Shown: piece after piece, positions 43,348 to 52,288 of the stretch
Layout of the letters: each line of letters opens with the position of its first letter
How positions within the stretch are numbered: the stretch's first letter is position 1
Assembly (NCBI RefSeq): GCF_009469595.2
Contig: NZ_SSXV01000022.1
Coordinates: forward strand, 20,835 to 84,834
Source: Thauera sp. 2A1
GTDB taxonomy: Bacteria; Pseudomonadota; Gammaproteobacteria; Burkholderiales; Rhodocyclaceae
Direction: 5' to 3'
DNA length: 64,000 nucleotides
Position numbers and translations under genes: made by a program
Notes under the pieces: model-generated
What the model saw: only the letters and a program-made list of their open reading frames with translations
Told to the model about the DNA's origin: nothing
Databases searched by the model: none

Positions 43348-44054
43348 GCCTCAACTCCTTCACGGTTCTGCAGGATCCATTCCGCCAGATGCAGGTCGAG
43401 CGGATAAGTCACCTTGAGGTTGGTGGCGTCACCCTGCACCAGGCGCGGGCGCAGGCCGGCGGCCTCGATGGCGCTGGCCTCGTCGGTGACCTCGCTGGCG
43501 CTCTCCAGCGCGCGGCGCAGCATCACGTAGCGGAACATCTGCGGCGTCTGCGCCTGCCACAGGCTGTCGCGCGGCACCGTCTCGGCCACGTGTTGACGGG
43601 CGTCGGCGCGCTTCAGCGTGTCGGCCACCGGCACCGCGAGCAGGCCGCCGACTTCGTCGTGCACGAGTTCGCGGATCAGCTTGTCGATGTGCCAGGGCGC
43701 CAGGCAGGGACGCGCGGCGTCGTGCACCAGCACCCAGTCGGAGGGCGAGGCCTCGCCCGCGATTGCGCGCAGGCCACCGAGCACGCTGTCGGCCCGCGTC
43801 GCGCCGCCGCAGAAAAGCGGCACCAGCTTGTCGCCGTGCGCGCGCCAGTCGTGCCGCGCCCATTCCGTATCGTCGACCGAAAGCACGACGAACACACGGT
43901 CGATCTCGGGCGCCGCACACAGCACCGACAGCGCGTGGTGGATCAGGGGCTTGCCAAGCAAGGGCAGATACTGTTTCGGCAGGTTCGCGCCCATGCGCGA
44001 GCCGCTGCCCGCAGCCGGCACGATGGCGAAGTGGCGAGGATGAAATGTCTGCAT
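43344..44054 (-). CDS. ispD: 2-C-methyl-D-erythritol 4-phosphate cytidylyltransferase
   Basis: The 236-residue protein begins FAIVPAAGSGSRMGANLPKQY, the nucleotidyltransferase loop, and has VLVHDAARPCL, PVADTLKRAD and the TPQMFRYVMLRRAL and TDEASAIE motifs of IspD. It makes CDP-ME from MEP and CTP. The ATG at 44054 matches the family start; upstream sequence in the same frame is antisense to the next gene and not conserved. It overlaps ispF. Confidence 0.96.
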   Translation of the reverse strand: MQTFHPRHFAIVPAAGSGSRMGANLPKQYLPLLGKPLIHHALSVLCAAPEIDRVFVVLSVDDTEWARHDWRAHGDKLVPLFCGGATRADSVLGGLRAIAGEASPSDWVLVHDAARPCLAPWHIDKLIRELVHDEVGGLLAVPVADTLKRADARQHVAETVPRDSLWQAQTPQMFRYVMLRRALESASEVTDEASAIEAAGLRPRLVQGDATNLKVTYPLDLHLAEWILQNREGVEA

Positions 44055-44196
44055 GGCGCGCATTCTAGCGTCACGCAGCACGGACCGCGGCGCGCCGCCC
44101 CTACTCGCGACCGTTGCCGCCGTATCCTTGCTGCAACCGGCAAGGGCGCGGCGTGTCGAACCGACCCAGCTTGCAAGCCCGCCAAAGGACCCGCGC

Positions 44197-45459
44197 ATGC
44201 CATTCTCGACACCGGTGGTGACGGAACAGATCGAGGCCTTCCTGATTGCGATCGGGATCGGCATGCTCATCGGGCTGGAACGCGAACGCATTCCCTCGGC
44301 GCGCGCCGGACTTCGGACCTTCGGCCTCGTCGGCATGTTCGGCGCGCTGGCGGCCATGCTCGGGCAGCAGATGAACAGCGTCGCGCCCTTCGTCGCCGGC
44401 CTGCTGATCGCGGGCGCGACCATCATCGCCGCCTACGTGCGCCACCCCGACGCGTCCGACCCCGGCACCACTTCGGTCGCTGCCCTGCTCGTCTGCTACT
44501 GCCTTGGTGCGGCGACCTGGCTGGGCTTCGCCAAGCTCGCCGTCATGCTCGCGGTGGGCACGACCGTGCTGCTGTACTTCAAGACCCAGCTACGTGGCGT
44601 GGCGACGCGGCTGCAACCGCGCGACTGGATCTCCATGCTGCAGTTCGGCGTGCTGTCGCTGGTGATCCTGCCCATCCTGCCCAATGAGGAGCTGGGCCCC
44701 TATGGCGCGCTGAACCCCTATCAGCTCTGGTGGATGGTCGTGCTGATCTCGGGCGTGAGCCTGGCGGGCTACACGGCGCTGCAGCTCGTCGGGCCGCGCT
44801 ACGGCACAGCGTTCGTCGGCATCTTCGGCGGACTCGCCTCGAGCACCGCCACCACCATGGTGTATGCGCGCCAGGCCCGCGATGCGCCCGCGATGTCTTC
44901 CGTCGCCGCGCTCGTCATCCTGCTCGCCAACCTGGTGATGGTGATGCGCGTGGCGGTGATCGCGGCGCTGGTCGCGCCCGGCTTGATCGCCGCGCTGGCG
45001 GCATCCGTCGCGCCGGCGCTGGCGCTCGGCGTCGGCGCAATCGTCTGGCACTGGCGGCGGCTCGGCGAAGGCGGCGAGCTCGTGCTGCCGGCCACCAGCA
45101 ACCCCACCGAATTGCGCACCGCGGTCGGCTTCGGCGCCCTTTACGCCGTCGTGCTGCTGTGCGCCGCCTGGCTGTCGGACCGCGTCGGCAACAGTGGCCT
45201 CTACGTGCTCGCGCTGGTCTCGGGTCTCACCGACGTCGATGCGATCACCCTGTCCACCCTGCGCCTGTTCACCCTCGACAAGCTGGCAATGGAGCCGGCA
45301 GTGATCGCGGTCGTGCTGGGCATGGTCGCCAACCTCGGCTTCAAGACCGCGATGGCCTTCGCGATCGGTGGCCCCGGGCTCGGCTGGCGTGCGCTGCCCG
45401 GCATGGCCGCGGTGGCAGCAGGCCTGGGCCTGGGTGTGGCATGGCGCGTGCTCGGCTGA
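44197..45459 (+). CDS. MgtC/DUF4010 membrane protein
   Basis: The 420-residue protein has an N-terminal MgtC-like segment (FLIAIGIGMLIGLERERIP, AGLRTFGLVGMFGALAAMLG) and a C-terminal DUF4010 part with repeated helices (GLTDVDAITLSTLRL, AVVLGMVANLGFKTAMAF). About twelve membrane segments are expected. The function is not known; MgtC proteins are linked to magnesium limitation and ATPase control. ATG 44197 has AAAGGA eight bases before it, and the upstream frame overlaps ispD antisense. Confidence 0.88.
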   Translation: MPFSTPVVTEQIEAFLIAIGIGMLIGLERERIPSARAGLRTFGLVGMFGALAAMLGQQMNSVAPFVAGLLIAGATIIAAYVRHPDASDPGTTSVAALLVCYCLGAATWLGFAKLAVMLAVGTTVLLYFKTQLRGVATRLQPRDWISMLQFGVLSLVILPILPNEELGPYGALNPYQLWWMVVLISGVSLAGYTALQLVGPRYGTAFVGIFGGLASSTATTMVYARQARDAPAMSSVAALVILLANLVMVMRVAVIAALVAPGLIAALAASVAPALALGVGAIVWHWRRLGEGGELVLPATSNPTELRTAVGFGALYAVVLLCAAWLSDRVGNSGLYVLALVSGLTDVDAITLSTLRLFTLDKLAMEPAVIAVVLGMVANLGFKTAMAFAIGGPGLGWRALPGMAAVAAGLGLGVAWRVLG

Positions 45460-45466
45460 GGGGGCC

Positions 45467-45472
45467 TATAAT
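45467..45472 (+). promoter_or_regulatory. -10 element TATAAT before the MEMO1-like gene
   Basis: TATAAT occurs eight bases after the DUF4010 stop and 100 bases before the MEMO1-like start. A convincing -35 is not visible. It is a candidate promoter for the three-gene AmmeMemoRadiSam unit. Confidence 0.35.
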
Positions 45473-45571
45473 GATTTTTAAGGATTCATTCGGCACGCGC
45501 CGGTCACGTGCCGGGAGTCGTCCCAGAGCTGCATCGCTTTCCGTCATACGTCACACCAATCCGCATCTGCC

Positions 45572-46396
45572 ATGGCCAATGCTTCCATTCGTCCGGCCGC
45601 CGTCGCCGGATTCTTCTACCCCGGTGACCACCGCGTCCTGCGCACCCAGCTGGCGGAGATGCTGTCTGCCGCCGTTCCGCTCGAAAGCGTGCTGCCACCG
45701 AAGGCGATCATCGTGCCGCATGCCGGTTACATCTACTCCGGCCCGGTGGCGGCGACCGCTTATGTCGGTATCGCGCCGCTGCGGGACTGCATCCGGCGCG
45801 TGGTGCTGCTCGGTCCCGCACATCGCATGCCGGTGGACGGTTTCGCGCTGCCGGCCGCGCAGGCGTTCATGACGCCGCTGGGTGAGGTACGCGTCAGCGA
45901 GGCGGACTGGACGGCGTTGCAGGAGCGGCCCGACGTCGTCGTCGACGACCGGCCGCACGCGATGGAACATTGCCTCGAAGTGCAGTTGCCCTTCCTGCAG
46001 ACGGTGCTCGACAGCTTCGAGCTGGTGCCGCTGCTGGTGGGCGGCGCGAGTGACGCGGCAGTCGCCGAAGTGCTGGAAGGCCTGTGGGGCGGGCCGGAAA
46101 CCCTGATCGTGATCAGTTCCGACCTGTCGCACTTCCACTCTTACCGCGAGGCACGCATCATCGACAACGCCACCGTGGATCAGTTGCTGAGTCTCGGCAG
46201 CGCACTCGACCATGAGCAGGCCTGCGGCGCGACGCCCATCAACGGCCTGATCCGCGTGGCGCGCCGCCGCGGACTGCAGCCGCAGTTGCTCGACCTGCGC
46301 AATTCCGGCGACACCGCGGGCCCGCGCGACAGCGTGGTCGGCTACACCAGCATCGCCTTCTTCGAACAGGCCCCGCATGACTCGAGAAAACACTGA
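45572..46396 (+). CDS. amrB: MEMO1-family protein (AmmeMemoRadiSam system protein B)
   Basis: The 274-residue protein has the MEMO fold motifs AVAGFFYPGD near the start, VPHAGYIYSGPVAATAY with His50, GPAHRMPVDG with His84, SSDLSHFHSYREA and a Cys in ACGATPINGL. These residues correspond to the metal-binding site seen in human MEMO1, related to extradiol dioxygenases. Its substrate is unknown. The stop region overlaps the AMMECR1-like gene by 20 bases. Together with the next two genes it forms a set conserved in many bacteria and archaea. Confidence 0.93.
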   Translation: MANASIRPAAVAGFFYPGDHRVLRTQLAEMLSAAVPLESVLPPKAIIVPHAGYIYSGPVAATAYVGIAPLRDCIRRVVLLGPAHRMPVDGFALPAAQAFMTPLGEVRVSEADWTALQERPDVVVDDRPHAMEHCLEVQLPFLQTVLDSFELVPLLVGGASDAAVAEVLEGLWGGPETLIVISSDLSHFHSYREARIIDNATVDQLLSLGSALDHEQACGATPINGLIRVARRRGLQPQLLDLRNSGDTAGPRDSVVGYTSIAFFEQAPHDSRKH

Positions 46397-46946
46397 ACTC
46401 GGCAACACGCTGCTGCAGCTCGCGCGGCGAGCGATCGCCCACCACCTCGGCCTCGGGCCGGCGCCGCGCGTTGGCGATGATGCGCGGCTTCTTGAGCGGG
46501 GCGCGACGTTCGTCACCCTGACGATGAATGGCGAGTTGCGCGGCTGCATCGGCAGCCTGCGGCGGCAGCGGCCGCTGGGCGAAGATGTGATCACCAACGC
46601 GGTCGCAGCGGCGAGCAAGGATCCACGCTTTCCACCGCTGTCGGCGGACGAATTCGACGACGTCCATGTCGAGGTGTCACTGCTGTCAGAGCCGGAATTC
46701 ATCGATTTCAGCGACGAGGCCGAGTTGCTGCGCCAGCTTCGTCCACACGAGGACGGACTGATCCTGTTCTCGGGCTGCCGCAGCGCAACCTTCCTGCCGC
46801 AAGTGTGGGACCAATTGCCCGATCCGCCCGACTTCCTCGCCGCGCTGAAGCGCAAGGCGGGCATGCCGGTCGGACGGCCGGTCGACGGCCTGATGGCCGC
46901 GCGCTACACGGTCGAGAAGTGGGAGGAAGCAGAAAAGGAGGCGTGA
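46377..46946 (+). CDS. amrA: AMMECR1-domain protein (AmmeMemoRadiSam system protein A)
   Basis: The 189-residue protein contains the AMMECR1 core: GATFVTLTMNGELRGCIGSL (GCIGS at 56-60), ITNAVAAASKDPRFPPLSADE, VEVSLLSEPEFIDF, GLILFSGCRSATFLPQVWDQLPD. The GCIGS loop and nearby residues are nearly invariant in the family, suggesting an active or ligand site, but no activity is firmly assigned. It overlaps the MEMO1-like gene by 20 bases and the radical SAM gene by one (TGATG). The human homologue is a gene from the AMME contiguous deletion. Confidence 0.94.
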   Translation: MTRENTELGNTLLQLARRAIAHHLGLGPAPRVGDDARLLERGATFVTLTMNGELRGCIGSLRRQRPLGEDVITNAVAAASKDPRFPPLSADEFDDVHVEVSLLSEPEFIDFSDEAELLRQLRPHEDGLILFSGCRSATFLPQVWDQLPDPPDFLAALKRKAGMPVGRPVDGLMAARYTVEKWEEAEKEA

Positions 46947-48046
46947 TGGAACACGCGTCGGCAACGCAAGCGATGAACTACCCCGGGCGCTACTGGCACA
47001 AGCTCGACGACGGCCGCATCCAGTGCGACCTCTGTCCGCGCTACTGCAAGCTGCACGACGAGCAGCGCGGCGCCTGCTTCGTGCGCATGCGCGAAGGCGA
47101 AGGCATCGTGCTCACCACCTACGGTCGCAGCTCCGGCTTCTGCATCGATCCGATCGAGAAGAAGCCGCTCAACCACTTTTACCCCGGCACCAGCGTGTTC
47201 TCCTTCGGCACCGCGGGCTGCAACCTCGCGTGCAAGTTCTGCCAGAACTGGGACATCTCCAAGTCGCGCGACATGGACCGGTTGATGGACGCCGCCTCGC
47301 CGCAGGAAATCGCCGACACGGCGGCGCACCACGGCTGCGCCAGCGTCGCTTTCACCTACAACGATCCGGTGATCTTCGCCGAATACGCGATGGACACCGC
47401 CGACGCCTGCCACGCCCGCGGCCTGAAGACGGTCGCAGTCACCGCCGGCTATATCACCGAGCTGGCGCGCGGCGACTTCTACGCGAAGATGGACGCGGCC
47501 AATGTTGACCTCAAAGGCTTCACCGACGAATTCTATGTGAAGCTGTGCGGCGGCCACCTGCAGCCGGTACTCGACACCCTGGTGTGGCTGCGCCGTGAGA
47601 CCGATGTGTGGGTAGAGATCACCACGCTGCTGATCCCCGGACACAACGATTCCGACGCCGAACTCGACGCCCTGACGCGCTGGGTGCACAAGGAACTGGG
47701 CGCCGACATGCCGCTGCACTTCAGCGCCTTCCATCCCGATTTCAAGCTCGACGACGTTCCGCCGACGCCGCCTGCGACGCTCACCCGCGCACGCCGGATC
47801 GCGCTCGCCAACGGCCTGAAGCATGTCTACACCGGTAACGTGCATGACGTCGAAGGCGGCACCACCTTCTGCACCGGCTGTGGCAAGCCGCTGATCGTGC
47901 GCGACTGGTACGAGATCCGCAGCTATCGCGTGACGCCGAACGGCACCTGCCCTGACTGCGGCACGGCACTCGCCGGCCGCTTCGGCAGTTTCGGCCCCGC
48001 TTTCGGCGCACGGCGCATCCCTGTCTCCATCCATCGCGAACGGTGA
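46946..48046 (+). CDS. amrS: AmmeMemoRadiSam system radical SAM enzyme
   Basis: The 366-residue protein has the radical SAM cysteines C92-x3-C96-x2-C99 (GCNLACKFCQNWD), TAGYI and an SAM-domain pattern like pyruvate-formate-lyase activases. Additional cysteines occur at C27, C30, C34 and C44, and as paired CTGC / CPDC near the C-terminus, resembling a zinc ribbon. It is the named partner of the AMMECR1 and MEMO1 proteins; the product of the system is not known. The ATG overlaps the previous stop and has AAAAGGAGG before it. Confidence 0.95.
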   Translation: MEHASATQAMNYPGRYWHKLDDGRIQCDLCPRYCKLHDEQRGACFVRMREGEGIVLTTYGRSSGFCIDPIEKKPLNHFYPGTSVFSFGTAGCNLACKFCQNWDISKSRDMDRLMDAASPQEIADTAAHHGCASVAFTYNDPVIFAEYAMDTADACHARGLKTVAVTAGYITELARGDFYAKMDAANVDLKGFTDEFYVKLCGGHLQPVLDTLVWLRRETDVWVEITTLLIPGHNDSDAELDALTRWVHKELGADMPLHFSAFHPDFKLDDVPPTPPATLTRARRIALANGLKHVYTGNVHDVEGGTTFCTGCGKPLIVRDWYEIRSYRVTPNGTCPDCGTALAGRFGSFGPAFGARRIPVSIHRER

Positions 48047-48144
48047 TGTCGGTCCTGCGCGACGCCGCGGAGTGCGCGCCCGGATACGCGCCGCCTCTGT
48101 ACAATCGGCCCCGGCATCGATTGGACGACGGTGGATAGGGCATC

Positions 48145-48780
48145 GTGAAGCTGCGCAATACCTTGATCAGCATCCCCACGGCAGGCGTGTGGCTGGATGG
48201 CGTGCTGGCGCACGCGCCGGACGTACGCGGCCTGGCGCTGCTGCCGGCCGGCGACACCTATCACGCGCCGCGCATCGACGGCTCGCGCCTGGCGACGGCA
48301 CTGCAGGAAGCCGGCTTCGCGACAATGACGCTCAACCTGCTCACGCGCCACGAATCGGCGCGAGATCCCGACGCCGGTTTCAATGTGTCGCGGCTTGCGC
48401 AACGCCTGCTGGCTGCGCTGGAATGGGTGGGGCATCAACCTCCGCTCGCCAGCCTGCCGATCGGTCTGGTCGCCGGCGGCACGGCCTGCGCCGCCCTGGT
48501 GCGCGCCGGCGTCGCCCTGCCTGAGCGCATCGCGGCGCTGGTATGCATCGGCGGCCGTGCCGACCTCGCTGGCGCGGCACCGCTGCGCACGCTCTCGGTG
48601 CCGACACGCTTCATCGTCAATCGAGCCGATCCGCAAGCTGCCATCGCCGAACGCGCCTTCGCGCTGATCCCGAAGACGAGCGGAAACTGGCTCGATGTGA
48701 CGGGAGACGACCTGCGCCAGACGGCAAGCGCGACGGTCCAATGGCTCACCGCCCGCGTTCCGGTCCCCGACGGCGCCTGA
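48145..48780 (+). CDS. Alpha/beta-hydrolase-like protein lacking the usual nucleophile
   Basis: The 211-residue product follows the pattern of dienelactone-hydrolase-like proteins: PTAGVWLDGVLAHAPDVRGLALL at the start, FATMTLNLLTRHE, SLPIGLVAGGTACAAL where the nucleophile elbow should lie, and ALVCIGGRADLAG. Where homologues have the catalytic Ser (G-x-S-x-G), Gly occurs (about residue 112), and the usual C-terminal His is not apparent. It is therefore probably not a hydrolase of the standard kind. The start is a GTG at 48145. It lies between the radical SAM gene (98 bp) and mfd. Confidence 0.75.
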   Translation: MKLRNTLISIPTAGVWLDGVLAHAPDVRGLALLPAGDTYHAPRIDGSRLATALQEAGFATMTLNLLTRHESARDPDAGFNVSRLAQRLLAALEWVGHQPPLASLPIGLVAGGTACAALVRAGVALPERIAALVCIGGRADLAGAAPLRTLSVPTRFIVNRADPQAAIAERAFALIPKTSGNWLDVTGDDLRQTASATVQWLTARVPVPDGA

Positions 48781-48792
48781 TCCCCCTTCGCC

Positions 48793-48798
48793 TATAAT
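48793..48798 (+). promoter_or_regulatory. -10 element TATAAT before mfd
   Basis: TATAAT followed by TCG lies 12 bp after the preceding stop and 42 bp before the mfd ATG. The -35 region is not well matched. Confidence 0.4.
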
Positions 48799-48840
48799 TC
48801 GGGCTCGCACTGTCCTGTGCGCTCCGTCCTGAAGCCGCTC

Positions 48841-51800
48841 ATGCCCTCCCCCCTCGATTCACTGCTGCCGTCCCTCGCCCTCCTCACGCTGCCCAAGCCC
48901 GGCGCCCGCTTCGATCTTCCACCGCTGGCAGGATCGGCCGATGCGCTGGCGATCGCGCAACTGGCCAGCCGCGGGCGCATGCTGTTGGTGGTTACCGCCA
49001 ATCCGCTCGACGCGCAAAGGCTGCAGGAGGAGATCAACTGGGCGGCGCCCGGCCTGCGGCTGCACCTGCTGCCCGACTGGGAAACCCTGCCCTACGACAG
49101 CTTCTCTCCGCACCAGGACCTGATCTCCGAACGGCTATCTACGCTGTATGCGATCAGCCGCAGCGAGGCCGACGTGGTGCTGGTGCCTGCCTCCACCGCG
49201 CTGTACCGCATGGCGCCGCCGTCCTACCTGGCCGCCTACACTTTCTTCCTGCAGCAGGGAAAGCGGCTCGACCTCGCGCAGTTCCGCGCGCAGATGGCGG
49301 TCGCCGGCTACACGCACGTCACTCAGGTGGTGAGCCCGGGCGAATTCTCGGTGCGCGGCGGGCTGGTCGACCTGTTCCCGATGGGCTCTTCGCTGCCCTA
49401 TCGCATCGACCTCTTCGACGACGAGATCGAAAGCATCAAGACTTTCGACCCCGACACCCAGCGCACGGTGTATCCGGTTCCCGAGATCCGCCTGTTGCCG
49501 GCGCGCGAGTTTCCGCTCGACGACAAGGGCCGTACACGCTTTCGCAGCCGCTTCCGCGAGACCTTCGAGGGCGACCCGACGCGCGCGGCGATCTACAAGG
49601 ACGTGTCCAACGGCATCGCGCCGGCCGGCATCGAGTACTACCTGCCGCTGTTCTTCGACGACACGGCGACGCTGCTCGACTACCTTCCGGCCGACACGCC
49701 GGTGCTGCTGCACCGCGACGTGCCGGCAGCGATTTCCGAGTTCTGGCGCGACACGCGTTCGCGCCACGACCTGCTGAAGGGCGACCGCACGCGCCCCGTG
49801 CTGCCGCCCGAGCAGCTTTTCCTCACCGACGAAGCCTTCTTCATCGCGCTGAAGGACCGCCCGCGCCTGACGCTCAACGCCGGCAGCGGCGACGCGCTCG
49901 CCACCCCGCTGCCCGAGCTGGCGGTGGAGCGCAAGGCGACCGATCCGCTGCACAGGCTGAAGGCCTTCCGCGATGGCTTCGACGGCCGCGTGCTGCTGCT
50001 GGCCGACTCGCCCGGCCGACGCGAGACGATGGCCGAATACCTTGCGGAATACGGCCTCAAGCCCACCGCGAGCGCGGACTTCGCCGCCTTCGTCGATTCG
50101 GGTGAGCGTTTCGCGCTCGGCGTGGCGCCGCTCGCCAGCGGCTTCGTGCTGCCCAGGGCCCGGCTCGCCGTCATCACCGAAACCGAGCTCTATGCCGCCA
50201 CCGCCCGCAGCCGCGCGCGCCGCGACAGCCGCAAGGCCGCCACCATGGAAGGCTGGCTGCGCGACCTGTCGGAACTCAAGATCGGCGACCCGGTGGTGCA
50301 TGTCTCGCACGGCATCGGCCGCTACCTCGGCCTGCTGCACATGAACCTGGGCGAAGGCGACACCGAATTCCTGCACTTGGAATACAACGGCGGCGACAAG
50401 CTCTACGTGCCGGTATCGCAACTGCACGTGATCACCCGTTACGCCGGAGCCGATCCGGAAGCGGTCGAGCTGCACCGCCTCGGCTCCGGACAGTGGGAAA
50501 AGGCCAAGAAGAAAGCGGCGATGCAGGTGCGCGACACCGCGGCCGAGCTGCTGGCGCTCTACGCGCAGCGCGCCGCCCGCCCCGGCCACCGCTTCGACTT
50601 CCGCCAGCACGACCTGGAAGCCTTTGTTGAAGGCTTCGGCTTCGAGACCACGCCCGACCAGCAGGCGGCAATCGATGCGGTCGTCTCCGACATGAAGTCC
50701 GGCCGGCCGATGGACCGCCTGGTGTGCGGCGACGTCGGCTTCGGCAAGACCGAGGTCGCGCTGCGGGCCGCCTTCATCGCGGTGCAGGACGGCAAGCAGG
50801 TGGTGGTGCTATGCCCGACCACCCTGCTCGCAGAGCAGCACTACCAGACCTTCGCCGACCGTTTCGCCGAATGGCCGATCCGCATCGCCGAACTGTCGCG
50901 CTTCAAGTCCGCCAAGGAGCAGGCCGAGGCGCTGCAGCAGCTCTCCGAAGGCAAGGTCGACATCATCATCGGTACCCACCGCCTGCTGCAGAAGGACGTG
51001 GTGTTCAAGCGCCTTGGCCTCGTCGTCATCGACGAGGAACACCGTTTCGGTGTGCGCCAGAAGGAGGCGCTGAAAGCACTGCGTTCCGAGGTCGACATCC
51101 TGACGCTCACGGCAACGCCGATCCCGCGCACGCTGGGCCTGGCGATGGAGGGCCTGCGGGAGTTCTCGGTGATCGCCACCGCGCCGCAGAAGCGCCTGGC
51201 GATCAAGACTTTCGTGCAGGCGTCCAGCCGCGGCGTGATCCGCGAGGCGGTGCTGCGCGAGTTCAAGCGCGGCGGCCAGGTGTACTTCCTGCACAACGAG
51301 GTCGACACCATCGACAACATGAAGGACGACCTCGAGGAGTTGCTGCCGGAGGCGCGCATCGTCGTCGGCCACGGCCAGTTGCCGGAGCGCGAGCTCGAGC
51401 GCGTGATGCGCGACTTCACCCAGCAGCGCGCCAATCTGCTGCTGTGCACCACCATCATCGAGACCGGCATCAACATCCCCACCGCCAACACCATCATCAT
51501 CAACCGCGCCGACCGCTTCGGCCTGGCACAACTACACCAGTTGCGCGGCCGCGTCGGCCGCTCGCATCACCAGGCCTACGCCTACCTGCTCACCCAGCCC
51601 GGCGCCAAGCCCACCGCGCAGGCGCAGAAGAGGCTGGAAGCAATCGCGATGATGGAAGAGCTGGGTTCGGGCTTTTACCTGGCGATGCACGACCTGGAGA
51701 TTCGCGGCGCCGGCGAGGTGCTCGGCGAGAACCAGTCCGGCGAGATCCAGCAGGTGGGCTTCAGCCTCTACACCGAGATGCTCAAGCGCGCGGTGAAGGA

Positions 51801-52278
51801 CCTGCAGGCAGGCAAGGAGCCCGACCTGACGCAGCCGCTGGAGGTGGTGTCGGAAATCAACCTGCACACGCCGGCGCTGCTGCCCACCGACTATTGCCCC
51901 GATGTGCAGGAGCGCCTGACGCTTTACAAACGCCTGGCCAACTGCGAGGCCGACGACGACCTGCGCGCGCTGCGCGAGGAGCTGATCGACCGCTTCGGCG
52001 AGCTGCCGCCTCAAACCACCGCGCTGATCGAGACACACCGCCTGCGCATGCTGGTGAAGGACTATGGGGTGCACAAGCTGGATGCCTCCGACGCACAGAT
52101 CACCGTGCAGTTCGCCAAGGACGCGCCGATCGATCCGGTGAAGGTCATCATGCTGATCCAGAAGGACCGCAGCACGAAGATGAGCGGTCCGGAGAAGCTG
52201 GTGCGCCGCGCCAGCCTGCCCGACCTGCAGCAGCGCGTGAAGGCAGTGAAGGATCTGCTCGACGCGGTGAAGGCCTGA
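48841..52278 (+). CDS. mfd: Transcription-repair coupling factor Mfd
   Basis: The 1145-residue protein has the full Mfd layout: an N-terminal UvrB-like domain (about 30-330), an RNA-polymerase-interaction domain (about 470-540, DPVVHVSHGIGRYLGL), superfamily 2 helicase motifs (GDVGFGKTEVALRAAF, DEEHRFGVRQKE, TLTATPIPRTL, QLRGRVGRSHHQAYAYL) and the C-terminal TRCF domain. It removes stalled RNA polymerase and recruits UvrA. ATG 48841 fits the family N-terminus better than an upstream in-frame GTG. Confidence 0.97.
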   Translation: MPSPLDSLLPSLALLTLPKPGARFDLPPLAGSADALAIAQLASRGRMLLVVTANPLDAQRLQEEINWAAPGLRLHLLPDWETLPYDSFSPHQDLISERLSTLYAISRSEADVVLVPASTALYRMAPPSYLAAYTFFLQQGKRLDLAQFRAQMAVAGYTHVTQVVSPGEFSVRGGLVDLFPMGSSLPYRIDLFDDEIESIKTFDPDTQRTVYPVPEIRLLPAREFPLDDKGRTRFRSRFRETFEGDPTRAAIYKDVSNGIAPAGIEYYLPLFFDDTATLLDYLPADTPVLLHRDVPAAISEFWRDTRSRHDLLKGDRTRPVLPPEQLFLTDEAFFIALKDRPRLTLNAGSGDALATPLPELAVERKATDPLHRLKAFRDGFDGRVLLLADSPGRRETMAEYLAEYGLKPTASADFAAFVDSGERFALGVAPLASGFVLPRARLAVITETELYAATARSRARRDSRKAATMEGWLRDLSELKIGDPVVHVSHGIGRYLGLLHMNLGEGDTEFLHLEYNGGDKLYVPVSQLHVITRYAGADPEAVELHRLGSGQWEKAKKKAAMQVRDTAAELLALYAQRAARPGHRFDFRQHDLEAFVEGFGFETTPDQQAAIDAVVSDMKSGRPMDRLVCGDVGFGKTEVALRAAFIAVQDGKQVVVLCPTTLLAEQHYQTFADRFAEWPIRIAELSRFKSAKEQAEALQQLSEGKVDIIIGTHRLLQKDVVFKRLGLVVIDEEHRFGVRQKEALKALRSEVDILTLTATPIPRTLGLAMEGLREFSVIATAPQKRLAIKTFVQASSRGVIREAVLREFKRGGQVYFLHNEVDTIDNMKDDLEELLPEARIVVGHGQLPERELERVMRDFTQQRANLLLCTTIIETGINIPTANTIIINRADRFGLAQLHQLRGRVGRSHHQAYAYLLTQPGAKPTAQAQKRLEAIAMMEELGSGFYLAMHDLEIRGAGEVLGENQSGEIQQVGFSLYTEMLKRAVKDLQAGKEPDLTQPLEVVSEINLHTPALLPTDYCPDVQERLTLYKRLANCEADDDLRALREELIDRFGELPPQTTALIETHRLRMLVKDYGVHKLDASDAQITVQFAKDAPIDPVKVIMLIQKDRSTKMSGPEKLVRRASLPDLQQRVKAVKDLLDAVKA

Positions 52279-52288
52279 AGGAGTCCCC

